Origin: Streptomyces sp. H27-H1
Lineage (GTDB): Bacteria; Actinomycetota; Actinomycetes; Streptomycetales; Streptomycetaceae
DNA length: 41,280 bases
Reading direction: 5' to 3'
NCBI RefSeq assembly: GCF_026627445.1
Contig: NZ_JAPNLJ010000055.1
Location: 1-41,280 of the forward strand
A program made the translations under genes and the position numbers. Below, in pieces: positions 21,351 through 30,064 of this stretch. A model generated the notes under the pieces. It saw only the letters and a program-made list of their open reading frames with translations, ran no database searches and had not been told where the DNA came from. Every line of letters starts with the position of its first letter. Within the stretch, counting starts at the first letter, position 1.

Positions 21351-23002
21351 GCGCCCCGCTGTACGTGGCACTCGCCGGGGCGACCACGGCGGGCACGACC
21401 ACCGCCGCCGGCGCCTCCGAGCACCGCACGCTGATCATCACCCTGTTCGGGCTCTTCGTCGTCGCCACCCTGGCCATCACGATCTGGGCCGGACGCCAGA
21501 CCAAGGACGCCGCCGACTTCTACGCGGGCGGCCGCCAGTTCACCGGATTCCAGAACGGCCTGGCCATCTCCGGCGACTACATGTCCGCCGCGTCCTTCCT
21601 CGGCATCGCCGGAGCCATCGCGCTCTTCGGCTACGACGGCTTCCTCTACTCGATCGGCTTCCTCGTCGCCTGGCTGGTGGCGCTGCTCCTGGTTGCCGAG
21701 CCGCTGCGCAACTCCGGCCGCTACACGATGGGCGACGTGCTCGCCTACCGGATGCGCCAGCGCCCCGTACGGACCGCCGCGGGCACCTCCACCATCGTCG
21801 TCTCGATCTTCTACCTGCTCGCCCAGATGGCCGGCGCCGGCGTGCTCGTCTCGCTGCTCCTCGGCATCACCAGCGACTTGGGCAAGGTCGTCATCGTCTC
21901 GCTGGTCGGCGTCCTGATGATCCTCTACGTCACGATCGGCGGGATGAAGGGCACCACCTGGGTCCAGATGATCAAGGCCGTGCTGCTGATCGCCGGCACG
22001 CTGCTGATCACCTTCCTGGTGCTGCTCAAGTTCAACTTCAACATCTCGGACCTGCTGGGCAAGGCCGCCGACAACAGCGGTCAGGGGGTGAAGTTCCTGG
22101 AGCCGGGCCTGAAGTACGGCAAGGACTCGCTCTCCAAGCTGGACTTCATCTCGCTGGGCCTCGCCCTGGTCCTGGGCACCGCCGGCCTGCCGCACATCCT
22201 GATCCGCTTCTACACGGTCCCCACGGCCAAGGCCGCCCGGAAGTCCGTGAACTGGGCCATCGGCATCATCGGCGCCTTCTACCTGATGACGATCGTCCTC
22301 GGCTTCGGCGCCGCGGCCCTGCTCAAGCGGGCCGACATCATCGCCTCCAACAAGGCCGGCACCACCGCGGCCCCGCTGCTCGCCCAGGAGATCGGCGGCG
22401 GTTCGGGATCCACCGGCGGCGCGGTCCTGCTCGCCGTGATCTCGGCGGTGGCCTTCGCCACGATCCTCGCGGTCGTCGCGGGCCTGACGCTGGCCTCCTC
22501 CTCGTCCTTCGCCCACGACATCTACGTGAACGTGATCCGCAAGGGCAAGGCCACCGAGAAGGAAGAGATGCGGGCGGCCCGCTGGTCGACCGTGGTCATC
22601 GGAGCCGTCGCCATCGGCCTCGGCGCCCTGGCCCGCGACCTCAACGTGGCCGGGCTCGTCGCCCTGGCCTTCGCGGTCGCCGCCTCCGCCAACCTGCCGA
22701 CGATCCTCTACAGCCTCTTCTGGAAGCGCTTCACCACCCAGGGGGCGCTCTGGTCCATCTACGGCGGCCTGGTCTCCTCGGTCGTCCTGGTGCTCTTCTC
22801 CCCGGTCGTCTCCGGCAAGCCCACCTCGATGTTCAAGGGCGCCGACTTCTACTGGTTCCCTCTGGAGAATCCGGGCATCATCTCCATCCCGCTCGGCTTC
22901 CTGCTGGGATGGCTGGGAACCGTCCTGTCCAAGGAGAAGGCCGACCCGCAGAAGTTCGCCGAGCTCGAGGTCCGCTCACTCACCGGAACCGGGGCGCACT
23001 GA
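21347..23002 (+). CDS. Cation/acetate-type symporter (sodium:solute symporter family)
   Basis: A 551-residue transporter of the SSS family with about 13 membrane helices. Family landmarks are TKDAADFYAGGRQFTGFQNGLAISGDYMSAASFLGI, GDVLAYRM, TIGGMKGTTWVQMIKAV, LPHILIRFYTVPTAKAARKS (an ActP signature) and SSSSFAHDIYVNV. It probably imports acetate or another short carboxylate with Na+ or H+. It is coupled to the DUF485 gene by an ATGA overlap. A strong terminator follows the stop. Confidence 0.92.
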   Translation: MSAPLYVALAGATTAGTTTAAGASEHRTLIITLFGLFVVATLAITIWAGRQTKDAADFYAGGRQFTGFQNGLAISGDYMSAASFLGIAGAIALFGYDGFLYSIGFLVAWLVALLLVAEPLRNSGRYTMGDVLAYRMRQRPVRTAAGTSTIVVSIFYLLAQMAGAGVLVSLLLGITSDLGKVVIVSLVGVLMILYVTIGGMKGTTWVQMIKAVLLIAGTLLITFLVLLKFNFNISDLLGKAADNSGQGVKFLEPGLKYGKDSLSKLDFISLGLALVLGTAGLPHILIRFYTVPTAKAARKSVNWAIGIIGAFYLMTIVLGFGAAALLKRADIIASNKAGTTAAPLLAQEIGGGSGSTGGAVLLAVISAVAFATILAVVAGLTLASSSSFAHDIYVNVIRKGKATEKEEMRAARWSTVVIGAVAIGLGALARDLNVAGLVALAFAVAASANLPTILYSLFWKRFTTQGALWSIYGGLVSSVVLVLFSPVVSGKPTSMFKGADFYWFPLENPGIISIPLGFLLGWLGTVLSKEKADPQKFAELEVRSLTGTGAH

Positions 23003-23040
23003 CACGCTGCGCCGCAGCGAGATGCTCCGAACACCCAGCG

Positions 23041-23072
23041 TGGCCGTGTCGTATTTCCCTACGACACGGCCA
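23041..23072 (+). terminator. Terminator hairpin, 13-bp perfect stem
   Basis: Arms 23041-23053 and 23060-23072 pair perfectly around a TTTCCC loop. It lies 38 bp after the symporter stop and separates it from moaA. Confidence 0.8.
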
Positions 23073-23198
23073 TACCTCGTCTCGTTCATTCCGGCACCCC
23101 TACATGTCACGGGTGTCGCGTAGGCTCGTTGATAGCGCTCGTACTCTCATCCATCGCGACGCAAACCTCTATGAACCGGACAGGGGAGGGGGCTTACA

Positions 23199-24188
23199 GT
23201 GCTTCTCGACACCTACGGCCGCGTAGCCACTGACCTGCGCGTCTCACTCACCGACCGGTGCAATCTGCGCTGTACCTACTGCATGCCCGAGGAGGGCCTG
23301 CAGTGGCTCGGCAAATCCGATCTGCTCAGTGACGACGAGATCGTCCGGCTGATCCGCATCGCCGTCACCCGGCTCGGGATCGAAGAGGTCCGCTTCACCG
23401 GCGGCGAGCCGCTGCTGCGCCCCGGCATCGTCGGGATCGTGGAGCAGTGCGCGGCCCTGGAGCCCCGCCCCCAGATGTCGCTGACCACCAACGGCATCGG
23501 CCTCAAGCGCACCGCACAGGCCCTCAAGGCCGCCGGCCTGGACCGGGTGAACGTATCCCTGGACACGCTGCGGCCCGAGGTCTTCAAGACCCTGACCCGG
23601 CGCGACCGCCACAAGGACGTCATCGAGGGCATGGCCGCCGCCCGCGACGCCGGCCTCACCCCGGTCAAGGTCAATGCCGTGCTGATGCCCGGACTCAACG
23701 ACGACGAGGCCCCCGACCTGCTGGCCTGGGCCGTGGAGAACGAGTACGAGCTCCGCTTCATCGAGCAGATGCCCCTCGACGCCCAGCACGGCTGGAAGCG
23801 CGACGGCATGATCACCGCCGGTGACATCCTGGAATCCCTGCGGACCCGCTTCACGCTCACCGAGGAAGGGTCCGAGGAGCGCGGCTCCGCCCCGGCCGAG
23901 CGCTGGGTCGTCGACGGCGGAGACGCCACCGTCGGAGTCATCGCCTCCGTCACCCGCCCGTTCTGCGGCGCCTGCGACCGTACGCGCCTCACGGCCGACG
24001 GCCAGATCCGTACGTGCCTGTTCGCCACCGAGGAGTCGGACCTGCGCGCGGCCCTGCGCTCGGGCGCCGACGACGAGGAGATCGCCCGCCTGTGGAAGGT
24101 GGCGATGTGGGGCAAGAAGGCCGGGTCCGGCCTCGACGACCCGACCTTCCTGCAGCCCGACCGCCCGATGTCGGCGATCGGCGGCTGA
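23199..24188 (+). CDS. moaA: GTP 3',8-cyclase MoaA (molybdenum cofactor biosynthesis)
   Basis: A 329-residue radical SAM enzyme catalysing the first step of molybdopterin synthesis from GTP. The N-terminal cluster motif is CNLRCTYC (Cys21, Cys25, Cys28). The C-terminal second cluster has Cys256, Cys259 and Cys273 in CGACDRTRLTADGQIRTC, and the chain ends with the conserved Gly-Gly tail (SAIGG). FTGGEPLLR and LTTNG are also present. The start is GTG. It is preceded by about 125 bp without a gene after the symporter terminator. A small gene on the opposite strand may read into its 3' end. Confidence 0.95.
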   Translation: MLLDTYGRVATDLRVSLTDRCNLRCTYCMPEEGLQWLGKSDLLSDDEIVRLIRIAVTRLGIEEVRFTGGEPLLRPGIVGIVEQCAALEPRPQMSLTTNGIGLKRTAQALKAAGLDRVNVSLDTLRPEVFKTLTRRDRHKDVIEGMAAARDAGLTPVKVNAVLMPGLNDDEAPDLLAWAVENEYELRFIEQMPLDAQHGWKRDGMITAGDILESLRTRFTLTEEGSEERGSAPAERWVVDGGDATVGVIASVTRPFCGACDRTRLTADGQIRTCLFATEESDLRAALRSGADDEEIARLWKVAMWGKKAGSGLDDPTFLQPDRPMSAIGG

Positions 24189-24489
24189 CCTCCGCGGTCA
24201 GGGACGATCCGAGCGAGCCCTCGGGCTGTACCCACTGGTCGAGCTCTACGACGTCCTTGAGGAAACCGCGGACCCCCAGGAACTGGGACAGGTGCTCGCG
24301 GTGCTCCTCGCACGCCAGCCAGGTCTTGCGGCGCTCGGGGGTGTGAAGCTTCGGGTTGTTCCACGCCAGGACCCAGGCGGCCGCCCCGCGGCAGCCCTTG
24401 GCGGAACAGGTGGGTGCGTCGGCGGGGGCGTCGTCGCCGGACGCGGCGTTGCCGGGCGGGTCGTTCAGAGGTGCGTCAAGGGGAGTCAC
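23989..24489 (-). CDS. Small conserved actinobacterial protein with 3' end antisense to moaA
   Basis: A 166-residue reading frame. Only the first 95 or so residues look like a real protein: an Asp/Ala/Pro-rich start, then PTCSAKGCRGAAAWVLAWNNPKLHTPERRKTWLACEEHREHLSQFL...DVVELDQWVQPEG, with paired Cys/His suggesting a metal site (C-x4-C and C-x2-H-x2-H). I recognise this as a widespread Streptomyces small protein without known function. The last 70 residues are Arg/Pro/Ser-rich and antisense to moaA for 200 bp. The stop may have been lost by mutation or a frameshift. The start is GTG. The N-terminal half is well supported, the tail is doubtful. Confidence 0.65.
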   Translation of the reverse strand: MTPLDAPLNDPPGNAASGDDAPADAPTCSAKGCRGAAAWVLAWNNPKLHTPERRKTWLACEEHREHLSQFLGVRGFLKDVVELDQWVQPEGSLGSSLTAEVSRRSPTSGGRAAGRSGRRGRTRPSCPTSPPSTGGRSPRRRRPSAGPRAGPTPRWRTGTYGSGRRP

Positions 24490-24512
24490 GGCTCAACCCT
24501 AAGACGGAATGG

Positions 24513-24550
24513 CGACGCCGAGCAGCCACGGGGGGAGCTGCCCGGCGTCG
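24513..24550 (-). terminator. Hairpin downstream of the DUF3099 gene
   Basis: CGACGCCG (24513-24520) pairs with CGGCGTCG (24543-24550), and an inner GCAGC/GCTGC pairing extends the stem with one A-C mismatch. It is positioned to end transcription of the DUF3099 gene before the next minus-strand gene. Confidence 0.55.
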
Positions 24551-24625
24551 GTCCGTCGCTCCGACGGGGGATGCGGAGCGCGTAGGCAGTATGTCACGCA
24601 GGACCCGGTGCGGTGCACTGGAACT

Positions 24626-24958
24626 TCATGATTGATCTGAGCTTTTCTTGAGGTTTCCGTCGCCCAGTTCGGGGTGCGCCGGAGCCGGCATGAAGTGGGA
24701 TGGCAGGGAGGGCGTCGATTCGCGCCCCGCGTTGGCGATGACCACCGCCACGTACGGCAGCAGCGCCCCCGCGACGAGCGTCACCATGGCCACCGGCCGC
24801 TGCACGTTCCACAGGACGATCGTCGCGATGACCGACAGGGTCCTGATCAACATCGAGATCACGTACCGGCGCTGCCGTCCCCGTACGTCCTCGGCGAGGC
24901 TCATCCGCGCCCCCGTGATCCGGAAGACCTCGGACCCGTTCCGCTTCGTCCGCTCCAC
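24626..24958 (-). CDS. DUF3099 family membrane protein
   Basis: A 110-residue protein with the DUF3099 core VFRITGARMSLAEDVRGRQRRYVISMLIRTLSVIA followed by two helices (IRTLSVIATIVLW and AMVTLVAGALLPYVAVVIAN) and a polar tail. The family is common in actinobacteria and has no established function. GTG is chosen because the conserved block begins about ten residues later and a GGGTGG site precedes it. Sequence further upstream in frame is Pro/Gly-rich and unlike protein. Confidence 0.85.
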   Translation of the reverse strand: MERTKRNGSEVFRITGARMSLAEDVRGRQRRYVISMLIRTLSVIATIVLWNVQRPVAMVTLVAGALLPYVAVVIANAGRESTPSLPSHFMPAPAHPELGDGNLKKSSDQS

Positions 24959-25136
24959 AATCCACCACCCGATCGACCGCCGGGCACTCCCCGGCCCGGA
25001 CGCCTCCACGGTACGCCGCCTGCCCGGCGCCGGGCAGAGGGGGTGCCCCCCGAATGGAGCTGTCCGAAATGCGTAGTAGGCCGGACGGGTCGAGACTTGG
25101 CCCACATGCGCGCAACGCGCCAGGAGGAGGCTCGAC

Positions 25137-25415
25137 ATGGGTTGGTTGTGGGCGATCATCGTCGGCTTTGTACTGGGACTGATTGCCCGGGCGATCCTGC
25201 CGGGCAAGCAACACCAGCCCCTTTGGCTGACGACAGTGTTCGGCATCATCGGCGCCGTCCTCGGCAATGCCGTGGCCACGTGGATCGGCGTCAACGAAAC
25301 ACGCGGCATCGACTGGATCCGGCACCTGCTGCAGCTTGCCGGAGCCGTCGTGGTCGTCGGTCTCGGCGACCTGCTCTACGGCATGGTCCGGGGCAACAAG
25401 CGACAGATGACCTAG
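25137..25415 (+). CDS. GlsB/YeaQ/YmgE family stress-response membrane protein
   Basis: A 92-residue protein of the transglycosylase-associated (Tag/GlsB) family, with three hydrophobic segments. The typical pattern is WAIIVGFVLGLIARAILPGKQ, then TTVFGIIGAVLGNAVATW and AGAVVVVGLGDLLYGMV. In other bacteria the family is induced by envelope and general stress. AGGAGGAGG precedes the ATG. It is convergent with tyrS, separated by a long terminator hairpin. Confidence 0.92.
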   Translation: MGWLWAIIVGFVLGLIARAILPGKQHQPLWLTTVFGIIGAVLGNAVATWIGVNETRGIDWIRHLLQLAGAVVVVGLGDLLYGMVRGNKRQMT

Positions 25416-25444
25416 GAGCCCCGGGTCCGCCGCGGGCGGCGTAC

Positions 25445-25497
25445 CACGAGGAGGGGGCCGGCCCGGACGATGCGTCCGGGCCGGCCCCCTCCTCGTG
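25445..25497. terminator. Bidirectional terminator hairpin, 24-bp perfect stem
   Basis: Arms 25445-25468 and 25474-25497 are exact complements with a 5-base loop (GATGC). It lies between the convergent GlsB-like and tyrS genes. Confidence 0.9.
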
Positions 25498-25538
25498 CTC
25501 TCTCCTGGCGCTCCCGCGCCGCGTCGCCGAGGCGGCGC

Positions 25539-26804
25539 TCAGCCGGTGACTTCGACCGCCGCCAGGTTCTTCTTGCCTCGGCGCAGCACCAGCCAGCGTC
25601 CGTGCAGCAGGTCCTCCTTGGCGGGGACCGCGTCCTCGGAGACGACCTTCACGTTGTTCACGTAGGCGCCGCCCTCCTTCACGGTCCGGCGGGCGGCCGA
25701 CTTGCTGGCGACCAGCCCGGTCTCCGCGAGAAGGTCCACGACCAGCCCCGGCTCGGTGACCTGGGCGTGCGGCAGTTCGGACAGGGCCGCGGCCAGAGTG
25801 GCCTCGTCCAGGTCCGCCAGCTCGCCCTGGCCGAACAGCGCCTTGGACGCCGCGATCACGGCGGCGCACTGGTCCGCGCCGTGCACCAGCGCGGTCAGCT
25901 CCTCCGCGAGCGCCCGCTGGGCGGCGCGCGCCTGCGGCCGCTCAGCCGTCTGCGCCTCCAGCGCCTCCAGCTCCTCACGGCTCCGGAAGGACAGGATGCG
26001 CATGTAGGTGGAGACGTCCCGGTCGTCCACGTTCAGCCAGAACTGGTAGAACGCGTACGGGGTGGTCATCTCCGGGTCGAGCCAGACGGCGCCGCTCTCG
26101 GACTTGCCGAACTTGGTGCCGTCCGCCTTGACCATCAGCGGGGTCGCGATGGCGTGGACGTGCGCGTCCGGTTCCACGCGGTGGATCAGGTCGAGACCGG
26201 CCGTCAGGTTGCCCCACTGGTCGGACCCGCCCTGCTGGAGCACGCAGCCGTGCCGGCGGTACAGCTCCAGGAAGTCCATGCCCTGGAGCAGCTGGTAGCT
26301 GAACTCCGTGTAGCTGATGCCCTGGTCGGACTCCAGCCGCTTGGCGACCGAGTCTTTCGTCAGCATCTTGTTCACCCGGAAGTGCTTGCCGATGTCCCGG
26401 AGGAACTCGATGGCGGACATGCCCGCCGTCCAGTCCAGGTTGTTGACCATGAGCGCCGCGTTCTCGCCCTCGAAGGACAGGAACGGCTCGATCTGGGTGC
26501 GCAGCCGCGTCACCCAGTTCGCGATGGTCTCCGGGTCATTCAGGGTGCGCTCGGCGGTCGGGCGCGGGTCACCGATCTGCCCGGTGGCGCCGCCGACCAG
26601 CGCCAGCGGACGGTTGCCCGCCTGCTGGAGCCGGCGCACGGTGAGGACCTGCACGAGGTGACCCACGTGCAGCGAGGCCGCCGTCGGGTCGAAGCCGCAA
26701 TAGAACGTGACGGGACCGTCCGCGAACGCCTTGCGCAGCGCTTCTTCGTCGGTGGACTGGGCGAAGAGCCCGCGCCACTTCAGTTCGTCGACGATGTCCG
26801 TCAC
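25539..26804 (-). CDS. tyrS: Tyrosyl-tRNA synthetase
   Basis: A 421-residue class I aminoacyl-tRNA synthetase. The HIGH motif appears as LHVGH (about residues 45-49) and the KMSKS loop as KFGKS. Tyr-specific landmarks are YCGFDPTAASLHVGHL, GGATGQIGDP and QQGGSDQWGNL. The C-terminal S4-like RNA-binding domain covers about 350-421 (ASKSAARRTVKEGGAYVNN). The length is normal for the bacterial TyrS type. A GGAGA site lies a few bases upstream. It is separated from the upstream tldE gene by a hairpin, so it probably has its own promoter. Confidence 0.97.
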   Translation of the reverse strand: MTDIVDELKWRGLFAQSTDEEALRKAFADGPVTFYCGFDPTAASLHVGHLVQVLTVRRLQQAGNRPLALVGGATGQIGDPRPTAERTLNDPETIANWVTRLRTQIEPFLSFEGENAALMVNNLDWTAGMSAIEFLRDIGKHFRVNKMLTKDSVAKRLESDQGISYTEFSYQLLQGMDFLELYRRHGCVLQQGGSDQWGNLTAGLDLIHRVEPDAHVHAIATPLMVKADGTKFGKSESGAVWLDPEMTTPYAFYQFWLNVDDRDVSTYMRILSFRSREELEALEAQTAERPQARAAQRALAEELTALVHGADQCAAVIAASKALFGQGELADLDEATLAAALSELPHAQVTEPGLVVDLLAETGLVASKSAARRTVKEGGAYVNNVKVVSEDAVPAKEDLLHGRWLVLRRGKKNLAAVEVTG

Positions 26805-26848
26805 GGTTCTGGGTCTCCTTGAACGAGATGAAACGAAAGGCTGAGGGT

Positions 26849-26872
26849 TTCCCCGCCAGTCTAGGCGGGGAA
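26849..26872 (-). terminator. Hairpin between tldE and tyrS, 9-bp perfect stem
   Basis: TTCCCCGCC and GGCGGGGAA pair around AGTCTA. It lies after the tldE stop and before the tyrS start, so it probably ends the tldD-tldE transcript. Confidence 0.6.
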
Positions 26873-26935
26873 GGCGCGCACCTCAGACCCGTTTTGTGAT
26901 CGGACCACTCCGTGGGATCCGGCCCCTCTGGGGGA

Positions 26936-28336
26936 TCAGACCCCCTTGCTGACCGAGCTCATGTTGAAGTCCGGGATGCGCAGGGCGGGCATCGCGGTCC
27001 GGGTGAACCAGTCGTTCCATTCGCGCGGCAGGGTCTTCTCGGTCCGGCCGGCCTCCGAGGCCCGCGACAGCAGGTCCACGGGGGACTCGTTGAACCGGAA
27101 GTTGTTGACCTCGCCGACGACCTGGCCGTCCTCCACCAGGTAGACGCCGTCCCGGGTCAGCCCCGTGAGCAGCAACGTCGCCGGGTCCACCTCGCGGATG
27201 TACCAGAGGCAGGTCAGCAGCAGCCCGCGCTCGGTGGCGGCCACCATCTCCTCCAGCGACTTCTCGCCGCCGCCCTCCAGGATCAGGTTCCCGAACGACG
27301 GGGAGACCTGCAGGCCGGTCAGGTCCGCGGTGTGCCGGGTGGTGGTCAGCCGGGCCAGCTCGCCGTCCTTGATCCACTCGGTCGCCGGGACCGGCAGGCC
27401 GTTGTCGAAGACGGACGCGCCGTCTCCGGAGCTGTGCGCGATCACGAACGGCGCGGACTCCAGGCCCGGCGCGTTCGGATCGCTGCGCAGGGTCAGCGGC
27501 AGCGGGGAGAGCCGCTCGCCGAGCCGGGTGCCGCCGCCGGGCTTGGAGAAGACGGTCCGGCCCTCCACCGCGTCCCGGGCCGCCGCCGACCACATCTGGT
27601 AGATCAGCAGGTCGGCCACGGCCGTGGGCGGCAGCAGCGTCTCGTACCGCCCGGCCGGCAGGTCGATCTTCCGCTCCGCCCAGCCGAGCCGTACGGCCAG
27701 CTCCGCGTCGAGCACGGTCGGGTCCACGTCCTTGAAGTCCCGCGTCGCGCGGCCGGCCCAGGCCGAGCGCTGGCGGTCGGGGGACTTCGCGTTGAGCTCC
27801 AGGGTGCCGTTGGGCTGGTCGTGGCGCAGGCGCAGCCCCGTAGAGGTGCCCACGTACGTGGAGACCAGCTCGTGGTTGGCGAAGCCGTACAGCTCGCGGC
27901 CGCCGGCGCGGGCCCGGGCGAAGGCCTCGCCGAGGGCCGGGGCGAAGTCGGCGAACACCGCCGAGGAGGTCTCGGCCGGGGCGTCGGCGAAGTCCGGCGA
28001 GGACGGGGTGCCGGTGACCAGCGGCCGGGCGTCCTCCGCCGGTCCGGCGCCGCGGGCGGCCGCCTCGGCGGCCCGGACCAGCGGTTCCAGCTCCTGGGCC
28101 GTGACGGCGGAGCGCGAGACGACCCCCGAGGCCGTGCCCTCCTTGCCGTCGACGGTGGCGATGACCGTGAGGGTCCGGCCGCGGGTGACCCCGTTGGTGG
28201 TCAGGGCGTTGCCCGCCCAGCGCAGATTGGCGCTCGACTGCTCGTCGGCGATGACGACGCAGCCGTCCGCGGTGGACAGCTCCAGCGCCCGCTCGACGAT
28301 CTCGTGGGGCTTGGTGGTACGAATCGACGAGCTCAT
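26936..28336 (-). CDS. TldE/PmbA-type metallopeptidase-related protein
   Basis: A 466-residue member of the PmbA/TldD family. It lacks the HExxxH motif, as expected for the TldE subunit, which forms a heterodimer with TldD to make a protease that degrades unfolded peptides and matures some RiPP natural products. Recognisable regions are SSANLRWAGNALTTNG near the N-terminus, FSKPGGGTRLGERLSPLPLTLRSDP, and GNLILEGGGEKSLEEMVAATERGLLLT near the C-terminus. The ATG overlaps the TldD TGA (ATGA), so the pair is coupled. Confidence 0.92.
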   Translation of the reverse strand: MSSSIRTTKPHEIVERALELSTADGCVVIADEQSSANLRWAGNALTTNGVTRGRTLTVIATVDGKEGTASGVVSRSAVTAQELEPLVRAAEAAARGAGPAEDARPLVTGTPSSPDFADAPAETSSAVFADFAPALGEAFARARAGGRELYGFANHELVSTYVGTSTGLRLRHDQPNGTLELNAKSPDRQRSAWAGRATRDFKDVDPTVLDAELAVRLGWAERKIDLPAGRYETLLPPTAVADLLIYQMWSAAARDAVEGRTVFSKPGGGTRLGERLSPLPLTLRSDPNAPGLESAPFVIAHSSGDGASVFDNGLPVPATEWIKDGELARLTTTRHTADLTGLQVSPSFGNLILEGGGEKSLEEMVAATERGLLLTCLWYIREVDPATLLLTGLTRDGVYLVEDGQVVGEVNNFRFNESPVDLLSRASEAGRTEKTLPREWNDWFTRTAMPALRIPDFNMSSVSKGV

Positions 28337-29880
28337 CGCCCGGCCTCCTGCGTGGTGTTCAGGATGTTCACGTCGCGGAACAGCGCGGACGGGCAGCCGT
28401 GCGAGACCGCCGCGACCTGGCCCGGCTGGGCCTTGCCGCAGTTGAAGGCGCCGCCCAGGACGTAGGTCTGCGGACCGCCGACCTTCTCCATCGAGCCCCA
28501 GAACTCCGTGGTCGTGGCCTGGTACGCGACGTCGCGCAACTGCCCGGCCAGCTTGCCGTTCTCGATGCGGAAGAAGCGCTGCCCGGTGAACTGGAAGTTG
28601 TAGCGCTGCATGTCGATGGACCAGGAGCGGTCGCCGACCACGTAGATCCCGCGTTCCACCCCGCCGATCAGGTCCTCGGTCGAGAGCCCGCCCGGATCCG
28701 GCTGCAGCGAGACGTTCGCCATGCGCTGGACGGGCACGTGCCCGGGGGAGTCGGCGAAGGCGCAGCCGTTGGAACGGCCGAGGCCGGTCAGCTTCGCGAT
28801 CCGACGGTCCGTCTGGTAGCCGGCCAGGGTGCCGTCCTTGACCAGGTCCCAGCTCTGGGCCTCGACGCCCTCGTCGTCGTAGCCGACGGTGGCCAGCCCG
28901 TGCTCGGCCGTCCGGTCGCCCGTGACGTTCATGATCGGGGAGCCGTAAGTGAGCTTGCCCAGCTGGTCGAAGGTGGCGAAGGAGGTCCCGGCGTACGCGG
29001 CCTCGTAGCCCAGCGCCCGGTCCAGCTCGGTGGCGTGGCCGATGGACTCGTGGATGGTGAGCCACAGGTTCGAGGGGTCCACGACCAGGTCGTAGCGCCC
29101 GGCCTCGACGCTCGGTGCCCGCATCTTCTCGGCGAGCAGACCGGGGATCGACTCCAGCTCGGCGTTCCAGTCCCAGCCGGTGCCGGTCAGGTACTCCCAG
29201 CCGCGCCCGGCCGGCGGGGCGATGGTGCGCATCGAGTCGAACTCGCCGGTGGCGGAGTTCACGGCGACGGCGGTGAGCTGCGGGTGGATGCGCACCCGCT
29301 GCTGGGTGGTGGAGGTGCCGGCGGTGTCGGCGTAGAACTTGTTCTCGTGGACCGCGAGCAGCGAGGCGTCCACGTGGGCCACCCCGTCGGCCGCCAGCAG
29401 ACGTGCGCTGAAGTCGGCGAGCAGCGCGGCCTTCTCCGTGTCCGGCACCTCGAAGGGGTTCACGTCGTAGGCGGAGACCCAGGTCTTGTCGGCGTGCACG
29501 GGCTCTTCGGCGAGCTCGACGCGCCCCCAGCTACCGCTGGGGGTGCCCCCGGTCCGACCGGCCGCCTTGATCACCTGGGCGGAGAGCTTCGCCATGGCCA
29601 CGGCCTGCGAGGCCACCTTGGCAGCGGCGTCCATGGTCAGGTCCACACCGGAGGCGAACCCCCAGCTGCCCCCGTGCACCACGCGGACCGCGTAGCCGAG
29701 GTCGGTGGTGTCGGAGCCGCCGGAGGGCTTGGCGTCGCGCAGCCGCCAGGAGGCGCTGCGGATGCGTTCCAGGCGGAAATCGGCATGGTCGGCGCCCAGC
29801 GCGCGGGCCCTGGCGAGCGCCGCGTCGGCGAGCGCCCGCAAGGGCAGCGCGGTGAAGGCCGCGTCGATGGAATGGGGCAC
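28333..29880 (-). CDS. TldD family metallopeptidase
   Basis: A 515-residue catalytic subunit of the TldD/TldE pair. The zinc motif HESIGH (His277-His282), followed by ATELDRALGYEAAYAGTSFAT, matches the TldD HExxxH active site. GTG is chosen because GGGAGG lies six bases upstream; a longer frame from 29934 has no such site. Residues about 111-120 (GGTPSGSWGR) are encoded by a Streptomyces-type palindrome and look like an in-frame insertion in an otherwise conserved region. It is divergent from fabG, about 185 bp away. Confidence 0.93.
   Translation of the reverse strand: MPHSIDAAFTALPLRALADAALARARALGADHADFRLERIRSASWRLRDAKPSGGSDTTDLGYAVRVVHGGSWGFASGVDLTMDAAAKVASQAVAMAKLSAQVIKAAGRTGGTPSGSWGRVELAEEPVHADKTWVSAYDVNPFEVPDTEKAALLADFSARLLAADGVAHVDASLLAVHENKFYADTAGTSTTQQRVRIHPQLTAVAVNSATGEFDSMRTIAPPAGRGWEYLTGTGWDWNAELESIPGLLAEKMRAPSVEAGRYDLVVDPSNLWLTIHESIGHATELDRALGYEAAYAGTSFATFDQLGKLTYGSPIMNVTGDRTAEHGLATVGYDDEGVEAQSWDLVKDGTLAGYQTDRRIAKLTGLGRSNGCAFADSPGHVPVQRMANVSLQPDPGGLSTEDLIGGVERGIYVVGDRSWSIDMQRYNFQFTGQRFFRIENGKLAGQLRDVAYQATTTEFWGSMEKVGGPQTYVLGGAFNCGKAQPGQVAAVSHGCPSALFRDVNILNTTQEAGR
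29524..29550. repeat. Palindromic repeat unit inside the tldD coding sequence
   Basis: CCCCCAGC-TACC-GCTGGGGG (29524-29543) is immediately followed by TGCCCCC, giving two alternative overlapping hairpins. The unit resembles short palindromes found at many intergenic sites in Streptomyces. A related arrangement occurs at 34772-34790. Confidence 0.6.
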
Positions 29881-30064
29881 GGAGGTCCTCCCGGGGGTCG
29901 GGGCAGCTGGCACGATCATGTCGCGCCGCGGCATGCGGTGCCTACATCTTTCTGTAGGGACTCGACAGACCCGGTACCGAGGCCCTGTCGGAGCCGATTC
30001 TCCGTAAGGGGTACTTGACCTATAGGTTTTTGGTATTCAGACCGCTAGTCGAAAGGGTGATCCG

